Shown here piece after piece: positions 18,975-27,246 of a DNA stretch of 64,000 nucleotides; position 1 is the stretch's first letter, and every line of letters starts with the position of its first letter. The translations under genes were made by a program, and so were the position numbers. This stretch comes from Mangrovimonas spongiae. Lineage in GTDB: Bacteria > Bacteroidota > Bacteroidia > Flavobacteriales > Flavobacteriaceae. The notes beneath the pieces were generated by a model that worked only from the letters and a program-made list of their open reading frames with translations, had not been told where the DNA came from and ran no database searches. The stretch lies in assembly GCF_003944795.1 (NCBI RefSeq), contig NZ_RWBG01000004.1:124001-188000 (forward strand), in the 5' to 3' direction.

Positions 18975-19844
18975 ATGAAAAATATAAAATCCCATTTCAA
19001 GTTTACTAATCAACAGCGAAATGGGATTTTTTTGTTGATATTCCTTATTATAGTTATTCAATTGGTGTATTCGTTTGTGAATTTCACGCCTAAAAACCAG
19101 CCCAATCCTACCAATCTTGAAGATTATGAAAAAGAAATAGACTCATTAAAAAAGGTTGCCAAAGAAAACAATAAACCTAAAATTTATCCTTTTAACCCGA
19201 ATTACATTACAGATTATAAAGGGTACGTTTTAGGGATGAGTAATCAGGAAATTGATAGGCTTCATAAGTTCCGATCAAAAAACCAATGGGTAAATTCCGC
19301 CAAAGAATTTCAGCAAGTTACCAAGGTATCCGATTCCTTGTTAAAAGTAATTTCTCCATATTTTAAATTTCCAGAATGGGTTACAAACCCTAAGCCTAGA
19401 AAAACTTTCAGTAGTAAAAATAATATACCAAAAACCTTTAAAGAAAAAACCGATTTAAACGTTGTTACAGCAAGTCAACTTCAAAAAGTGTATGGTATAG
19501 GAAAAACTTTAAGCAAGCGTATTGTAGATTATAGAACTAAAAACAATGGCTTTATAGCTAATGTAGAATTACAAGAAGTTTACGGCCTACAGCAAGAGGT
19601 TATTGAAAGGGTTTTGCAGCACTTTACGGTTAAAACGCCTAAAACGATTCAAAAAATTAAACTTAATACAGCAACAAGAGACCAATTAGTATTAATACCA
19701 TATATTGATTATGAAGTCGCTCATAATATTTTAGAACAAAGAACGCTCCGCGATGGGTTTAAATCTTATGACGAATTGTTAAAAGTTGAGGACTTTCCTT
19801 TAAATAAATTTGATATAATTAAGTTATATTTGACCCTAAACTAA
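18975..19844 (+). CDS. Helix-hairpin-helix domain protein (ComEA-like)
   Basis: A 289-residue protein with one N-terminal membrane helix (about 17-36) and a C-terminal region of repeated helix-hairpin-helix motifs. LNVVTASQLQKVYGIGKTLSKRIVDYR and LNTATRDQLVLIPYIDYEVAHNILEQR are the clearest. HhH pairs bind DNA without sequence specificity, as in ComEA of DNA uptake, and this may be a membrane-tethered DNA-binding protein. It lies 9 bases after the AGCS gene, and its first codons contain a terminator-like hairpin that may limit read-through from that gene. Confidence 0.8.
   Translation: MKNIKSHFKFTNQQRNGIFLLIFLIIVIQLVYSFVNFTPKNQPNPTNLEDYEKEIDSLKKVAKENNKPKIYPFNPNYITDYKGYVLGMSNQEIDRLHKFRSKNQWVNSAKEFQQVTKVSDSLLKVISPYFKFPEWVTNPKPRKTFSSKNNIPKTFKEKTDLNVVTASQLQKVYGIGKTLSKRIVDYRTKNNGFIANVELQEVYGLQQEVIERVLQHFTVKTPKTIQKIKLNTATRDQLVLIPYIDYEVAHNILEQRTLRDGFKSYDELLKVEDFPLNKFDIIKLYLTLN
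18986..19033 (+). terminator. Intrinsic terminator embedded in coding sequence
   Basis: AAAATCCCATTTC (18986-18998) is exactly complementary to GAAATGGGATTTT (19018-19030), with a 19-base loop and a T-tract to 19033. It sits inside codons 4-20 of the helix-hairpin-helix gene, 21 bases after the AGCS stop codon. It looks like the AGCS terminator. Confidence 0.6.
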
Positions 19845-19864
19845 GAATAATTAAATTTTTATAT

Positions 19865-21031
19865 ATGAATAATATGTACTTCACAGAAGAACATGAATTA
19901 TTTAGGCAAAGTTTTAAAGAATTTTTGCAGAAAGAAGTTGTACCGCATATCGATAAATGGGAAGAAACAGGAACTGTAGAACGATTTATTTGGAAAAAGT
20001 TTGGCGATATGGGGATTTTTGGATTAGTATATCCAGAAGCCTATGGCGGTATGGGGTTAGATACGTTTTATACCGTAATTCTTTTAGAAGAACTTCAAAA
20101 AATAAACTCAGGTGGTTTTGCCGCTAATATTTGGGCACATACTTATTTAGCGATGACGCATGTTAATGCCGAAGGGAGTCACGAGATAAAAGAAAAATAC
20201 CTAACACCAAGTATTACAGGCGATAAAATAGGTTGTTTGTGTATAACAGAGCCTTTTGGAGGTAGCGATGTCGCTGGTATGCGAACAACAGCTGTTAAAG
20301 AAGGCGATTCTTATGTTATTAACGGCTCAAAAACGTTTATTACCAACGGTGTTTATAGCGATTATTTAGTTGTAGCAGCTAAAACAAATCCAGAGTTAGG
20401 AAACAAAGGAATAAGTATCTTTATTATGGATAGAGATACACCAGGAATATCATCCACAAAGTTAGATAAGTTAGGGTGGCGTGCTTCAGATACAGCAGAA
20501 ATCGCTTTCGATAATGTTAAAATCCCAGCATCAAATTTAATGGGTGAAGAAGGAAAAGGATTTCCTTACATTATGCAGCATTTTGCTTTAGAAAGGTTAA
20601 TCATGGGAGTTAATGCTCACGCCAGAGCAGAATACGCTTTAGAGTATGCAAAGCAATACATGAGCGAACGCAAGGCATTTGGGCAAACCATAGATAAGTT
20701 TCAAGCATTACGACACAAATTTGCAGAGTTATATACCGATATGACCATGTGTAAAACTTTTAATTACACCGTAGCAGATAGATTAAATAAAGGAGAATAT
20801 GTTGTAAAAGAAGCTACAATGTCTAAGTTAAAATCAACAGCAATGGCCGATGAAGTGATTTATCATTGCTTACAGTTTTTAGGAGGTTACGGTTATATGG
20901 AAGAATATCCAATGGCAAGAATGCTTCGCGATAGTCGTTTAGGGCCTATTGGAGGTGGAACCTCTGAAATTCTTCGTGAAATTATCGCCAAAATGATAAT
21001 AGACGAAAAAACATATAAACCGGCAAAATAA
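19865..21031 (+). CDS. Acyl-CoA dehydrogenase family protein
   Basis: A 388-residue FAD flavoenzyme that would oxidise an acyl-CoA to the 2-enoyl-CoA and pass electrons to ETF. Family signatures are ITEPFGGSD (127-135), NGSKTFITNG (153-162), the C-terminal GGYGYMEEYPMAR and GPIGGGTSEI. The usual short/medium-chain catalytic Glu near GTSE is glycine here, while a Glu is present in ALERL (Glu243), the position used by isovaleryl-CoA and long-chain enzymes. It therefore more likely acts on branched or long chains; this is inference. The last 17 codons are duplicated in frame just downstream. Confidence 0.88.
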   Translation: MNNMYFTEEHELFRQSFKEFLQKEVVPHIDKWEETGTVERFIWKKFGDMGIFGLVYPEAYGGMGLDTFYTVILLEELQKINSGGFAANIWAHTYLAMTHVNAEGSHEIKEKYLTPSITGDKIGCLCITEPFGGSDVAGMRTTAVKEGDSYVINGSKTFITNGVYSDYLVVAAKTNPELGNKGISIFIMDRDTPGISSTKLDKLGWRASDTAEIAFDNVKIPASNLMGEEGKGFPYIMQHFALERLIMGVNAHARAEYALEYAKQYMSERKAFGQTIDKFQALRHKFAELYTDMTMCKTFNYTVADRLNKGEYVVKEATMSKLKSTAMADEVIYHCLQFLGGYGYMEEYPMARMLRDSRLGPIGGGTSEILREIIAKMIIDEKTYKPAK

Positions 21032-21115
21032 AATAGTTTAGCGTTTTGGCGAAAATACCAATCTATTATCGCCAAAATGATAATAGACGAAAAAACATAT
21101 AAACCAGCAAAATAA
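20981..21115 (+). repeat. 51-bp in-frame direct duplication of the acyl-CoA dehydrogenase 3' end
   Basis: The 51 bases at 20981-21031, including the stop codon, recur at 21065-21115 with a single difference (G at 21022, A at 21106). The offset is 84 bases, a multiple of three, and the 33-base spacer has no stop in the same frame. The spacer carries TTTTGGCGA (21044-21052), complementary to TCGCCAAAA in either copy (20985-20993 or 21069-21077), so two alternative hairpins can form. Confidence 0.9.
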
Positions 21116-21122
21116 TTTATCT

Positions 21123-22553
21123 ATGGTTTCAAAAAACAAAAACTTAAGTTTATTAATTGTACTAATTGTAGCTTTTAGTTTTTCGAGTTATTCTCAAATT
21201 GAATTAAAAAATAAAATTGTCGATTCAATTTTAGACTATCCCATAGAGAGTGCAAGTATATATGTTCAAAATACCACTATTGGAACAGTAAGTAACATTG
21301 ATGGAAAGTTTGTGTTGCAAGTACCTAAGAAACATGCGAAAGATACTTTGGTTATTTCTACCATAGGGTACAAAAGTTACAAAACACCTGTTGATGAGTT
21401 TGATAACGACGCTATAATTTATTTAGATGAAGATGTGGCTTCCCTGGATGAAGTTTTAATTGTGGCCGACCCTAGACCCGAAACAGGGAATGGAGTAGTG
21501 TTAAAAGCTTTAGAGAAACTACAAGAGAATATGCCCGATTCGGCTTATATACAAAAAGGGTTTTTGCGCCATAAAGAACGAAACACTAAAGAATTTAAGT
21601 GGCTTATAGAAAGTGCCATATCGGTTTATGATTCTGGTTTTGCGTCTCCTAGTAGTGAGTATTTAAAAGTAAACGTCGATCAAATGCGTAAGAGTTACGA
21701 CTTACGCGATGTAGATAGTTTATTTACCTACTATACATACCTAAAAAACACAACAGGAAACAGAAGCCTAAAAGCCGAAAATTTAAAACGCGATACCATT
21801 CCAACATCTAGATTAACAAAGTCTATTAAATGGAATGATACGCGAGTTAATGGCTTACCTAATCTTTTTAAAGGAAAACTTAACTTAGTTAGAAACTCGA
21901 AAGAAGAAGACGCCCTTTTTGGTGAAGATATTTTAGACAAACACTTATTTGCAATAGACACTATTTTAGTCGATAACGATAGGAAGATTTACAAAATTCA
22001 AATAGCAAAAGGAAACGAGTATGTTGGCTTAAATACAGAAGGTATTTATAATGAAGGTTATTACCCAAAAGGTTGGATGTACATTTATTGGGATAATTAT
22101 GCCATTAAAAAAATAGAGTACGAATTAGTAGCCGCGTCACCAGCACAAAAAAGTCGTAGTAAAACACTCTTTGGAACACAAACTAATCATAAACTGGTTA
22201 TTAATTACATGGCGTATAACGATAAAATGTATCCTAGTTATATGTATTACGAAACCCCTAAGTTGGTTAATGTAGGGTATAAGCCCAAAGGAAAAATGAA
22301 TAAAGAAGAAGAAAAACGTTATAACAAAGAAGAACGTTATTATTATACAGTACAAGAGATATTATTTTCAGAAGTTGTAGAAGATAAGGAGAAAATCTCT
22401 GAAGCATTAAGCAAAGATTGGGACGCCGATATTTTTTCACCTAAGCCATACAATAAAGAATTCTGGAAAGGCTATAACATCCTTTTAGAAAGCGAAGAGG
22501 ACGAAAAATTAATTCAAGATTTAACCAAAAGATCTAAACTATATAAAGATTAA
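21123..22553 (+). CDS. Exported protein with carboxypeptidase-D-like regulatory domain
   Basis: A 476-residue protein with a signal peptide (hydrophobic 8-22, cleavage near YSQ). It is followed by a CarboxypepD_reg-like beta-sandwich (about 26-110: LKNKIVDSILDYPIESASIYVQNTTIGTVSN begins it) and a longer beta-rich C-terminal region of unknown fold. The regulatory domain is the one also found at the start of SusC-like receptors, but no barrel follows, so it is probably periplasmic or outer-membrane associated. The function is unknown. It starts 7 bases after the duplicated acyl-CoA dehydrogenase tail. Confidence 0.8.
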   Translation: MVSKNKNLSLLIVLIVAFSFSSYSQIELKNKIVDSILDYPIESASIYVQNTTIGTVSNIDGKFVLQVPKKHAKDTLVISTIGYKSYKTPVDEFDNDAIIYLDEDVASLDEVLIVADPRPETGNGVVLKALEKLQENMPDSAYIQKGFLRHKERNTKEFKWLIESAISVYDSGFASPSSEYLKVNVDQMRKSYDLRDVDSLFTYYTYLKNTTGNRSLKAENLKRDTIPTSRLTKSIKWNDTRVNGLPNLFKGKLNLVRNSKEEDALFGEDILDKHLFAIDTILVDNDRKIYKIQIAKGNEYVGLNTEGIYNEGYYPKGWMYIYWDNYAIKKIEYELVAASPAQKSRSKTLFGTQTNHKLVINYMAYNDKMYPSYMYYETPKLVNVGYKPKGKMNKEEEKRYNKEERYYYTVQEILFSEVVEDKEKISEALSKDWDADIFSPKPYNKEFWKGYNILLESEEDEKLIQDLTKRSKLYKD

Positions 22554-22574
22554 CTAATTATTTTAAAATAACAG

Positions 22575-22604
22575 TTGCACGTATAAAAAAAGAAAGTATA
22601 TTTG
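22575..22604 (+). promoter_or_regulatory. Bacteroidota-type promoter of rpsU
   Basis: TTG at 22575-22577, a 19-base spacer and TATATTTG at 22597-22604 match the Bacteroidota consensus. The start codon of rpsU is 37 bases downstream, leaving room for the Shine-Dalgarno sequence. Confidence 0.75.
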
Positions 22605-22624
22605 CACACCGAAATTTTAAAAGA

Positions 22625-22632
22625 GAGGAGGT
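22625..22632 (+). promoter_or_regulatory. Strong Shine-Dalgarno sequence of rpsU
   Basis: GAGGAGGT lies 9 bases before the ATG at 22642. It is the clear strong Shine-Dalgarno in this window. In Flavobacteriia, bS21 helps hide the anti-Shine-Dalgarno of 16S rRNA, and the retained rpsU site is known to allow autogenous control of bS21 synthesis. Confidence 0.85.
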
Positions 22633-22641
22633 TAAGGCACT

Positions 22642-22836
22642 ATGTTAATAATACCAGTAAAAGAAGGAGAAAATATAGATAGAGCGCTAAAGCGTTTTAA
22701 GCGTAAGTTCGATAGAACAGGAGCTAAACGTCAATTGCAAACACGTAAGCAATTTACAAAACCTTCTGTCGCAAGAAGAGCGCAAGTACAAAAAGCACAG
22801 TATATACAAAGACTTAGAGATCAAGAAAACATCTAA
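22642..22836 (+). CDS. rpsU: 30S ribosomal protein bS21
   Basis: A 64-residue basic protein with the family start MLIIPVKEGENIDRALKR and an Arg/Lys-rich helical remainder (RAQVQKAQYIQR). In Bacteroidota ribosomes bS21, with bS18 and bS6, sequesters the 3' end of 16S rRNA, which explains why most genes here lack Shine-Dalgarno sequences. The gene has its own promoter and terminator and a strong Shine-Dalgarno, consistent with monocistronic, self-regulated expression. Confidence 0.96.
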   Translation: MLIIPVKEGENIDRALKRFKRKFDRTGAKRQLQTRKQFTKPSVARRAQVQKAQYIQRLRDQENI

Positions 22837-22858
22837 GTTTAGCTTTTTAAAAGAATAT

Positions 22859-22888
22859 AAAATCCTGCAAATTGCAGGATTTTTTTAT
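22859..22888 (+). terminator. Intrinsic terminator of rpsU
   Basis: AAATCCTGCAA pairs with TTGCAGGATTT around a short AT loop, followed by a run of T. It begins 23 bases after the rpsU stop codon. Confidence 0.85.
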
Positions 22889-23209
22889 GGAGTAAATTTA
22901 GTTGTTATATTTCAATTTGTGATATTTTATATTATAGAAGTTAGTTTTGACCTACGAAAATTTATCGTGAAATTTGAAGAGAAGGTACCGTTAAGTTTTG
23001 AGCTGTTTGAATCCGATTAAAATCGGATGAGTTCTTAAAATTTAGGTGGCAAGCAATAAATTTAGATAAAGATTCGTAAGTCTAGATTTTTTTTTGATTC
23101 GTTTTTTCATCGATGGAAAAAATGAATAGTAAATAAAACAATTCCTGCGATAATGCAGCCTTTCATTTTATAGTTAATATCATTATATTGCTATACTAAA
23201 TAAGAATAA
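22889..23209 (+). other. Non-coding stretch of about 320 bases with a hairpin and a possible gene remnant
   Basis: No convincing gene lies between the rpsU terminator and the recombinase gene. An open run from 22892 to 23019 ends in the peptide FELFESD followed by TAA and has coding-like composition (FDLRKFIVKFEEKVPLSF) but no good start. A perfect 7-bp hairpin, ATCCGAT-TAAA-ATCGGAT, lies at 23011-23028. It could be a decayed gene end, a dispersed intergenic repeat or an RNA element; I cannot tell which. Confidence 0.4.
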
Positions 23210-24100
23210 ATGCCTTTTCACCCCTTTTTAGATTATTTATTACTAGAAAAAAAATACTCTAAGCTTACGGTAAAAGCCTATAAAACCGACTTGGAGAATT
23301 TTTTAGCATTTCTAAAAGAGAACTGCGACACAAATAATATGGTTGAAGTTAACTATTCGCAAATACGAAGCTGGATTGTTCTTATGGTAGAAGACGGTAT
23401 ATCAAATAGGAGTATAAACCGAAAAATATCAGCCTTAAACTCCTACTATAAATTTCTACTAAAAATTGGCGACGTAGCATCCAATCCATTAGCCAAACAC
23501 AAAGCTTTAAAAACAAGCAAAAAAATACAAGTACCATTTTCCGAGGCCGAAGTTGCTACCGTTCTTGATGAATTACATTTTGAAGACGACTTTGAAGGCT
23601 TAAGAGACCGTTTAATAATCGAATTGTTCTACTCAACTGGCATGCGTCGTATTGAATTAATCGAACTAAAACTTCCCGATTTAGACTTGCCTAATAAAAT
23701 GTTAAAGGTTGTGGGAAAGCGAAATAAAGAACGTTATGTGCCATTGCTAACTAAAGTCATAGAAACCATAAAATTATACCTCGAGAAACGCGAATCATTA
23801 AATACAATTCAAGATTCCGACCATTTATTTTTAACCAAAAATGGCGTTAAAATTTATGAAACTCTTGTTTACAGAACAATTAATGAGTATTTTAGTAAAG
23901 CGTCTGCAAAGGTTAAAAAAAGCCCACATATATTAAGGCACTCTTTTGCGACGCATTTATTAAATCAAGGAGCCGATTTAAATGCTGTTAAAGAACTTTT
24001 AGGGCACTCCAGCTTAGCTGCTACACAAATATACACACACAACAGTATTGCTGAGCTTAAAAAAGTCTATCTAAATGCCCATCCAAGAAGTAATAAATAG
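23210..24100 (+). CDS. xerC: Tyrosine recombinase XerC/XerD type
   Basis: A 296-residue recombinase with an N-terminal core-binding SAM-like domain (1-90) and the catalytic domain. Catalytic elements are the first Arg in STGMRRIELIEL, the Lys region VVGKRNKERYVPL, HILRHSFATHLL (His and second Arg), LGHSSLAATQIYTH (last His and nucleophilic Tyr). The length and the gap-free match to Xer proteins point to chromosome dimer resolution at dif. It is followed by hpf, a housekeeping context, so I do not read it as a mobile-element integrase in spite of the nearby tRNA genes. Confidence 0.87.
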   Translation: MPFHPFLDYLLLEKKYSKLTVKAYKTDLENFLAFLKENCDTNNMVEVNYSQIRSWIVLMVEDGISNRSINRKISALNSYYKFLLKIGDVASNPLAKHKALKTSKKIQVPFSEAEVATVLDELHFEDDFEGLRDRLIIELFYSTGMRRIELIELKLPDLDLPNKMLKVVGKRNKERYVPLLTKVIETIKLYLEKRESLNTIQDSDHLFLTKNGVKIYETLVYRTINEYFSKASAKVKKSPHILRHSFATHLLNQGADLNAVKELLGHSSLAATQIYTHNSIAELKKVYLNAHPRSNK

Positions 24101-24139
24101 CATTAAATCTTATGTCTAACCCTTAAAACAATTAAAAAT

Positions 24140-24442
24140 ATGAAAGTAAACACGCAGTCAGTCAATTTTTCTGCCGATAGAAAGTTGATAGATTTTATTC
24201 AAAAACGCATGGATAAGTTAGATTTGTTTTACGATAAGATAATTCAATCAGATGTTTATTTAAAAGTAGAAAATACCAGCGATAAAGAAAATAAAATTTT
24301 TGAAGCAAGAGTTAGTGTGCCAGGAGATAGCTTAATTGTAAAGAAACAATGTAAGAGTTTTGAAGAGGGAACAGATATGGCTGTAGCCTCATTAGAAAGG
24401 CAATTAAAAAGGCGTAAAGGCAAGTTAAAATCTTATTTGTAA
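24140..24442 (+). CDS. hpf: Ribosome hibernation promoting factor (HPF/RaiA family, short form)
   Basis: A 100-residue protein with the beta-alpha-beta-beta-beta-alpha HPF fold: start MKVNTQSVNFSADRKLIDFIQKRMDKLD, central DVYLKVEN and FEARVSVPGDSLIVKKQ, and a basic C-terminal helix LERQLKRRKGKLKSYL. Short HPFs bind the decoding centre and help make inactive 100S ribosomes in stationary phase. It lies 39 bases after the recombinase gene and just upstream of the tRNA-tuf operon promoter. Confidence 0.92.
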   Translation: MKVNTQSVNFSADRKLIDFIQKRMDKLDLFYDKIIQSDVYLKVENTSDKENKIFEARVSVPGDSLIVKKQCKSFEEGTDMAVASLERQLKRRKGKLKSYL

Positions 24443-24471
24443 AATTTTAATGAAAATTTTTTAAAAAATGT

Positions 24472-24501
24472 TTTGAATAAGAAAATAAATATATACATTT
24501 G
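24472..24501 (+). promoter_or_regulatory. Promoter of the tRNA-tuf operon
   Basis: TTTG (24472-24475), an 18-base spacer and TACATTTG (24494-24501) match the Bacteroidota promoter. It lies 52 bases before the first tRNA and is probably the main start for the tRNA-tuf-secE-nusG transcript. Confidence 0.7.
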
Positions 24502-24553
24502 CAGTCCGTTAGAAATAGCGGGCTTTTTTTAGGCAAAAAAAGTCAATAAAAAA

Positions 24554-24627
24554 GCCGATGTAGCTCAGCTGGCTAGAGCAGCTGATTTGTAATCAGCAGG
24601 TCGTGGGTTCGAGTCCCTCCATCGGCT
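24554..24627 (+). tRNA. tRNA-Thr (anticodon TGT)
   Basis: 74 bases without encoded CCA. The acceptor stem GCCGATG/CATCGGC is perfect. The anticodon stem GCTGA/TCAGC holds the loop TTTGTAA with anticodon TGT, reading ACA. An identical copy lies at 42484-42557. Confidence 0.97.
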
Positions 24628-24663
24628 CTAAGTTCTAAGAAATACTGAATTATACCAAACATT

Positions 24664-24746
24664 GGGGAGATACTCAAGCGGCCAACGAGGACAGACTGTA
24701 AATCTGTTGTTTTTTAACTTCGCAGGTTCGAATCCTGCTCTCCCCA
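24664..24746 (+). tRNA. tRNA-Tyr (anticodon GTA)
   Basis: 83 bases with a long variable arm, as expected for bacterial tRNA-Tyr. The acceptor stem GGGGAGA/TCTCCCC is perfect, and the anticodon loop CTGTAAA contains GTA. Confidence 0.97.
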
Positions 24747-24806
24747 CAAAAATTTCCGTGAAAACGGAAAACTCAAAAAAATAAGAAATTATTTAAGTTG
24801 AGAATT

Positions 24807-24879
24807 GCGGGAGTAGCTCAGTTGGTAGAGCGTCAGCCTTCCAAGCTGAATGTCGCCGGTTCGAACCCGGTCTCCCGCT
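24807..24879 (+). tRNA. tRNA-Gly (anticodon TCC)
   Basis: 73 bases. The acceptor stem GCGGGAG/CTCCCGC is perfect. The anticodon stem TCAGC/GCTGA holds the loop CTTCCAA with anticodon TCC. Confidence 0.97.
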
Positions 24880-24944
24880 CTAAACTTTGAGTGTCGTTTA
24901 AAACTTCAAAGCGAAACTTTGAGCTTTAAACTTTGAACTTTTAA

Positions 24945-25016
24945 GCCGGTGTAGCTCAGGGGTAGAGCGTTTCCTTGGTAAGGAAGAGGTCACGGGTTCA
25001 AATCCCGTCATTGGCT
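24945..25016 (+). tRNA. tRNA-Thr (anticodon GGT)
   Basis: 72 bases. The acceptor stem GCCGGTG/CATTGGC uses two G-T pairs. The anticodon loop TTGGTAA contains GGT, reading ACC and ACT. It is the last tRNA before tuf. Confidence 0.95.
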
Positions 25017-25081
25017 CTGCTAGGAATAAATTTTGTTTTTACACTAATATTATTATATAACTAAGATTAAATTTTACAAAC

Positions 25082-26269
25082 ATGGCAAAGGAAACTTTTG
25101 ATCGTTCCAAACCGCACTTAAATATAGGTACAATTGGACACGTAGATCACGGTAAAACAACTTTAACTGCAGCAATTACTACAGTATTAGCTAACGCAGG
25201 TTTATCTGAGCAAAGAGATTTCGATACTATCGATAATGCTCCAGAAGAAAAAGAAAGAGGTATTACAATTAATACATCTCACGTAGAATACCAAACAGCT
25301 AACCGTCACTATGCACACGTTGACTGTCCAGGTCACGCCGATTACGTAAAAAACATGGTAACTGGTGCTGCGCAAATGGATGGTGCTATCTTAGTGGTAG
25401 CTGCTACAGATGGTCCTATGCCACAAACACGTGAGCACATCCTTTTAGGACGTCAGGTAGGTATTCCTCGTATTGTTGTTTTCTTAAACAAAGTAGATTT
25501 AGTAGATGACGAAGAGCTTTTAGAGCTTGTTGATATGGAAGTTAGAGATTTATTATCTTTCTACGAATACGATGGTGATAATGGTCCTGTAATTTCTGGT
25601 TCTGCTTTAGGTGCACTTAACGGTGAGCAAAAATGGGTAGATACAGTAATGGAATTAATGGAGGCTGTTGATAACTGGATTGAAGAGCCAGTACGTGATA
25701 CCGATAAAGATTTCTTAATGCCAATAGAAGATGTATTCTCTATTACAGGTCGTGGTACAGTAGCAACTGGACGTATCGAAACTGGTGTTGCAAACACTGG
25801 AGATCCTGTAGAGATTATTGGTATGGGAGCTGAAAAATTAACATCTACTATTACAGGTGTTGAGATGTTCCGTAAAATATTAGATAGAGGTGAAGCTGGT
25901 GATAACGTAGGTATCTTATTAAGAGGTATCGAGAAAACAGATATCCGTCGTGGTATGGTAATCTGTAAGCCAGGATCAATTACTCCTCACGCTAAATTTA
26001 AAGCAGAGGTTTATATCCTTAAAAAAGAAGAAGGTGGTCGTCACACACCATTCCATAACAACTACCGTCCACAGTTCTACGTACGTACAACTGATGTAAC
26101 AGGTAACATTAACTTACCTGATGGAGTTGAGATGGTTATGCCAGGAGATAACTTAACTATTACTGTTGATTTAATTCAGCCAATTGCACTAAACCAAGGT
26201 TTACGTTTCGCAATCCGTGAAGGTGGTAGAACAGTTGGTGCTGGTCAGGTAACTGAGATTTTAGACTAA
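25082..26269 (+). CDS. tuf: Translation elongation factor EF-Tu
   Basis: A 395-residue GTPase that delivers aminoacyl-tRNA to the ribosome. The start [27 protein letters not shown] holds the P-loop. The switch motif [17 protein letters not shown] and the conserved C-terminal [14 protein letters not shown] are present. It follows four tRNA genes and precedes tRNA-Trp and secE, an arrangement shared with the E. coli tufB operon. Codon use appears optimised (many CGT, GGT, AAC), as expected for high expression. Confidence 0.98.
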   Translation: MAKETFDRSKPHLNIGTIGHVDHGKTTLTAAITTVLANAGLSEQRDFDTIDNAPEEKERGITINTSHVEYQTANRHYAHVDCPGHADYVKNMVTGAAQMDGAILVVAATDGPMPQTREHILLGRQVGIPRIVVFLNKVDLVDDEELLELVDMEVRDLLSFYEYDGDNGPVISGSALGALNGEQKWVDTVMELMEAVDNWIEEPVRDTDKDFLMPIEDVFSITGRGTVATGRIETGVANTGDPVEIIGMGAEKLTSTITGVEMFRKILDRGEAGDNVGILLRGIEKTDIRRGMVICKPGSITPHAKFKAEVYILKKEEGGRHTPFHNNYRPQFYVRTTDVTGNINLPDGVEMVMPGDNLTITVDLIQPIALNQGLRFAIREGGRTVGAGQVTEILD

Positions 26270-26330
26270 TTAAAAGTTTAATATATAGGTTAAGGTGTTT
26301 CGATAAATCGAAATGCCTTGACTTGTATTT

Positions 26331-26403
26331 ACGGGTTTAGCTCAGTTGGTAGAGCACTGGTCTCCAAAACCAGGTGTCGGGAGTTCGAGCCTCTCAACCC
26401 GTG
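26331..26403 (+). tRNA. tRNA-Trp (anticodon CCA)
   Basis: 73 bases between tuf and secE. The acceptor stem ACGGGTT/AACCCGT is perfect. The anticodon stem CTGGT/ACCAG holds the loop CTCCAAA with anticodon CCA. It is probably cut out of the tuf-secE-nusG transcript. Confidence 0.96.
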
Positions 26404-26419
26404 CAAATAAAATAATACA

Positions 26420-26617
26420 ATGGCTGGAATTGTAAAATATATTAAAGAATCTTTCGAAGAACTAAAACACCATGTAACATGGCCAACTTGGTCAGAAGGA
26501 CAAAGTTTAACAGTGTTAGTAGCAGTGTTTTCAATTATCTTTTCTCTAGCAATCTGGGGAGTAGATACTGTTTTTAGTAAGGTTGTTGGCTTTTATTTTA
26601 AATGGATTAACGGTTAG
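26420..26617 (+). CDS. secE: Preprotein translocase subunit SecE
   Basis: A 65-residue single-span membrane protein, the short SecE form. The amphipathic segment ESFEELKHHVTWPTWSE (about 10-26) is the conserved cytoplasmic part, followed by one membrane helix (about 31-53). It clamps the SecY channel. It lies 16 bases after tRNA-Trp and 3 bases before nusG. Confidence 0.95.
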   Translation: MAGIVKYIKESFEELKHHVTWPTWSEGQSLTVLVAVFSIIFSLAIWGVDTVFSKVVGFYFKWING

Positions 26618-26620
26618 AAT

Positions 26621-27175
26621 ATGTCTGAAGTGAGCGAGAAAAAATGGTATGTGGTTAGAGCCGTTAGTGGTCAGGAAAATAAAATAAAAACCTATATAGA
26701 GAATGAAATTGCTCGACTAGGTTTAGAGGATTATGTAGACCAAGTTTTAGTTCCAACGGAAAAGGTCATCCAAATCCGTAACGGAAAAAAAATAAACAAG
26801 GAAAAAGTATATTTTCCTGGTTACATTATGATACAGGCTAACTTAACAGGTGAAATACCACATATTATTAAGTCTGTAACTAATGTTATTGGCTTTTTAG
26901 GTGAAACCAAAGGCGGTGATCCAGTACCATTAAGACAATCTGAAGTAAACAGAATGTTAGGTAAGGTAGATGAGCTAGCTGTAGAAGCTGATGTTAATGT
27001 AGCGATACCTTACAAAGTTGGTGAAACCGTAAAAGTTATCGATGGACCTTTCAACGGATTTGATGGTACCATTGAAAAAATAAACGAAGAAAAGCGTAAG
27101 CTAGAAGTCATGGTGAAAATTTTTGGAAGAAAAACACCATTAGAACTAAGCTATATGCAAGTAGAAAAAGTATAA
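26621..27175 (+). CDS. nusG: Transcription termination/antitermination factor NusG
   Basis: A 184-residue protein with an N-terminal NGN domain (KKWYVVRAVSGQENKIKTYIE) and a C-terminal KOW domain (GETVKVIDGPFNGFDGTIEKINEEKRKLEVMV). NusG binds RNA polymerase, reduces pausing, and links to Rho or ribosomal protein S10. The KOW core is intact. The gene is directly after secE and upstream of the L11 operon, the common bacterial order. Confidence 0.97.
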   Translation: MSEVSEKKWYVVRAVSGQENKIKTYIENEIARLGLEDYVDQVLVPTEKVIQIRNGKKINKEKVYFPGYIMIQANLTGEIPHIIKSVTNVIGFLGETKGGDPVPLRQSEVNRMLGKVDELAVEADVNVAIPYKVGETVKVIDGPFNGFDGTIEKINEEKRKLEVMVKIFGRKTPLELSYMQVEKV

Positions 27176-27246
27176 TAATTGTTACATGATATAGATGCAA
27201 CCTTTGCTTCCATAATTAAGGCTTGTATCAAATTAAATTAATTAAA

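Noticed and set aside
27223-27246. Upstream TTG start for rplK
   Set aside because: uL11 proteins begin at MAK, which is ATG 27247; the extra eight residues do not fit the family.
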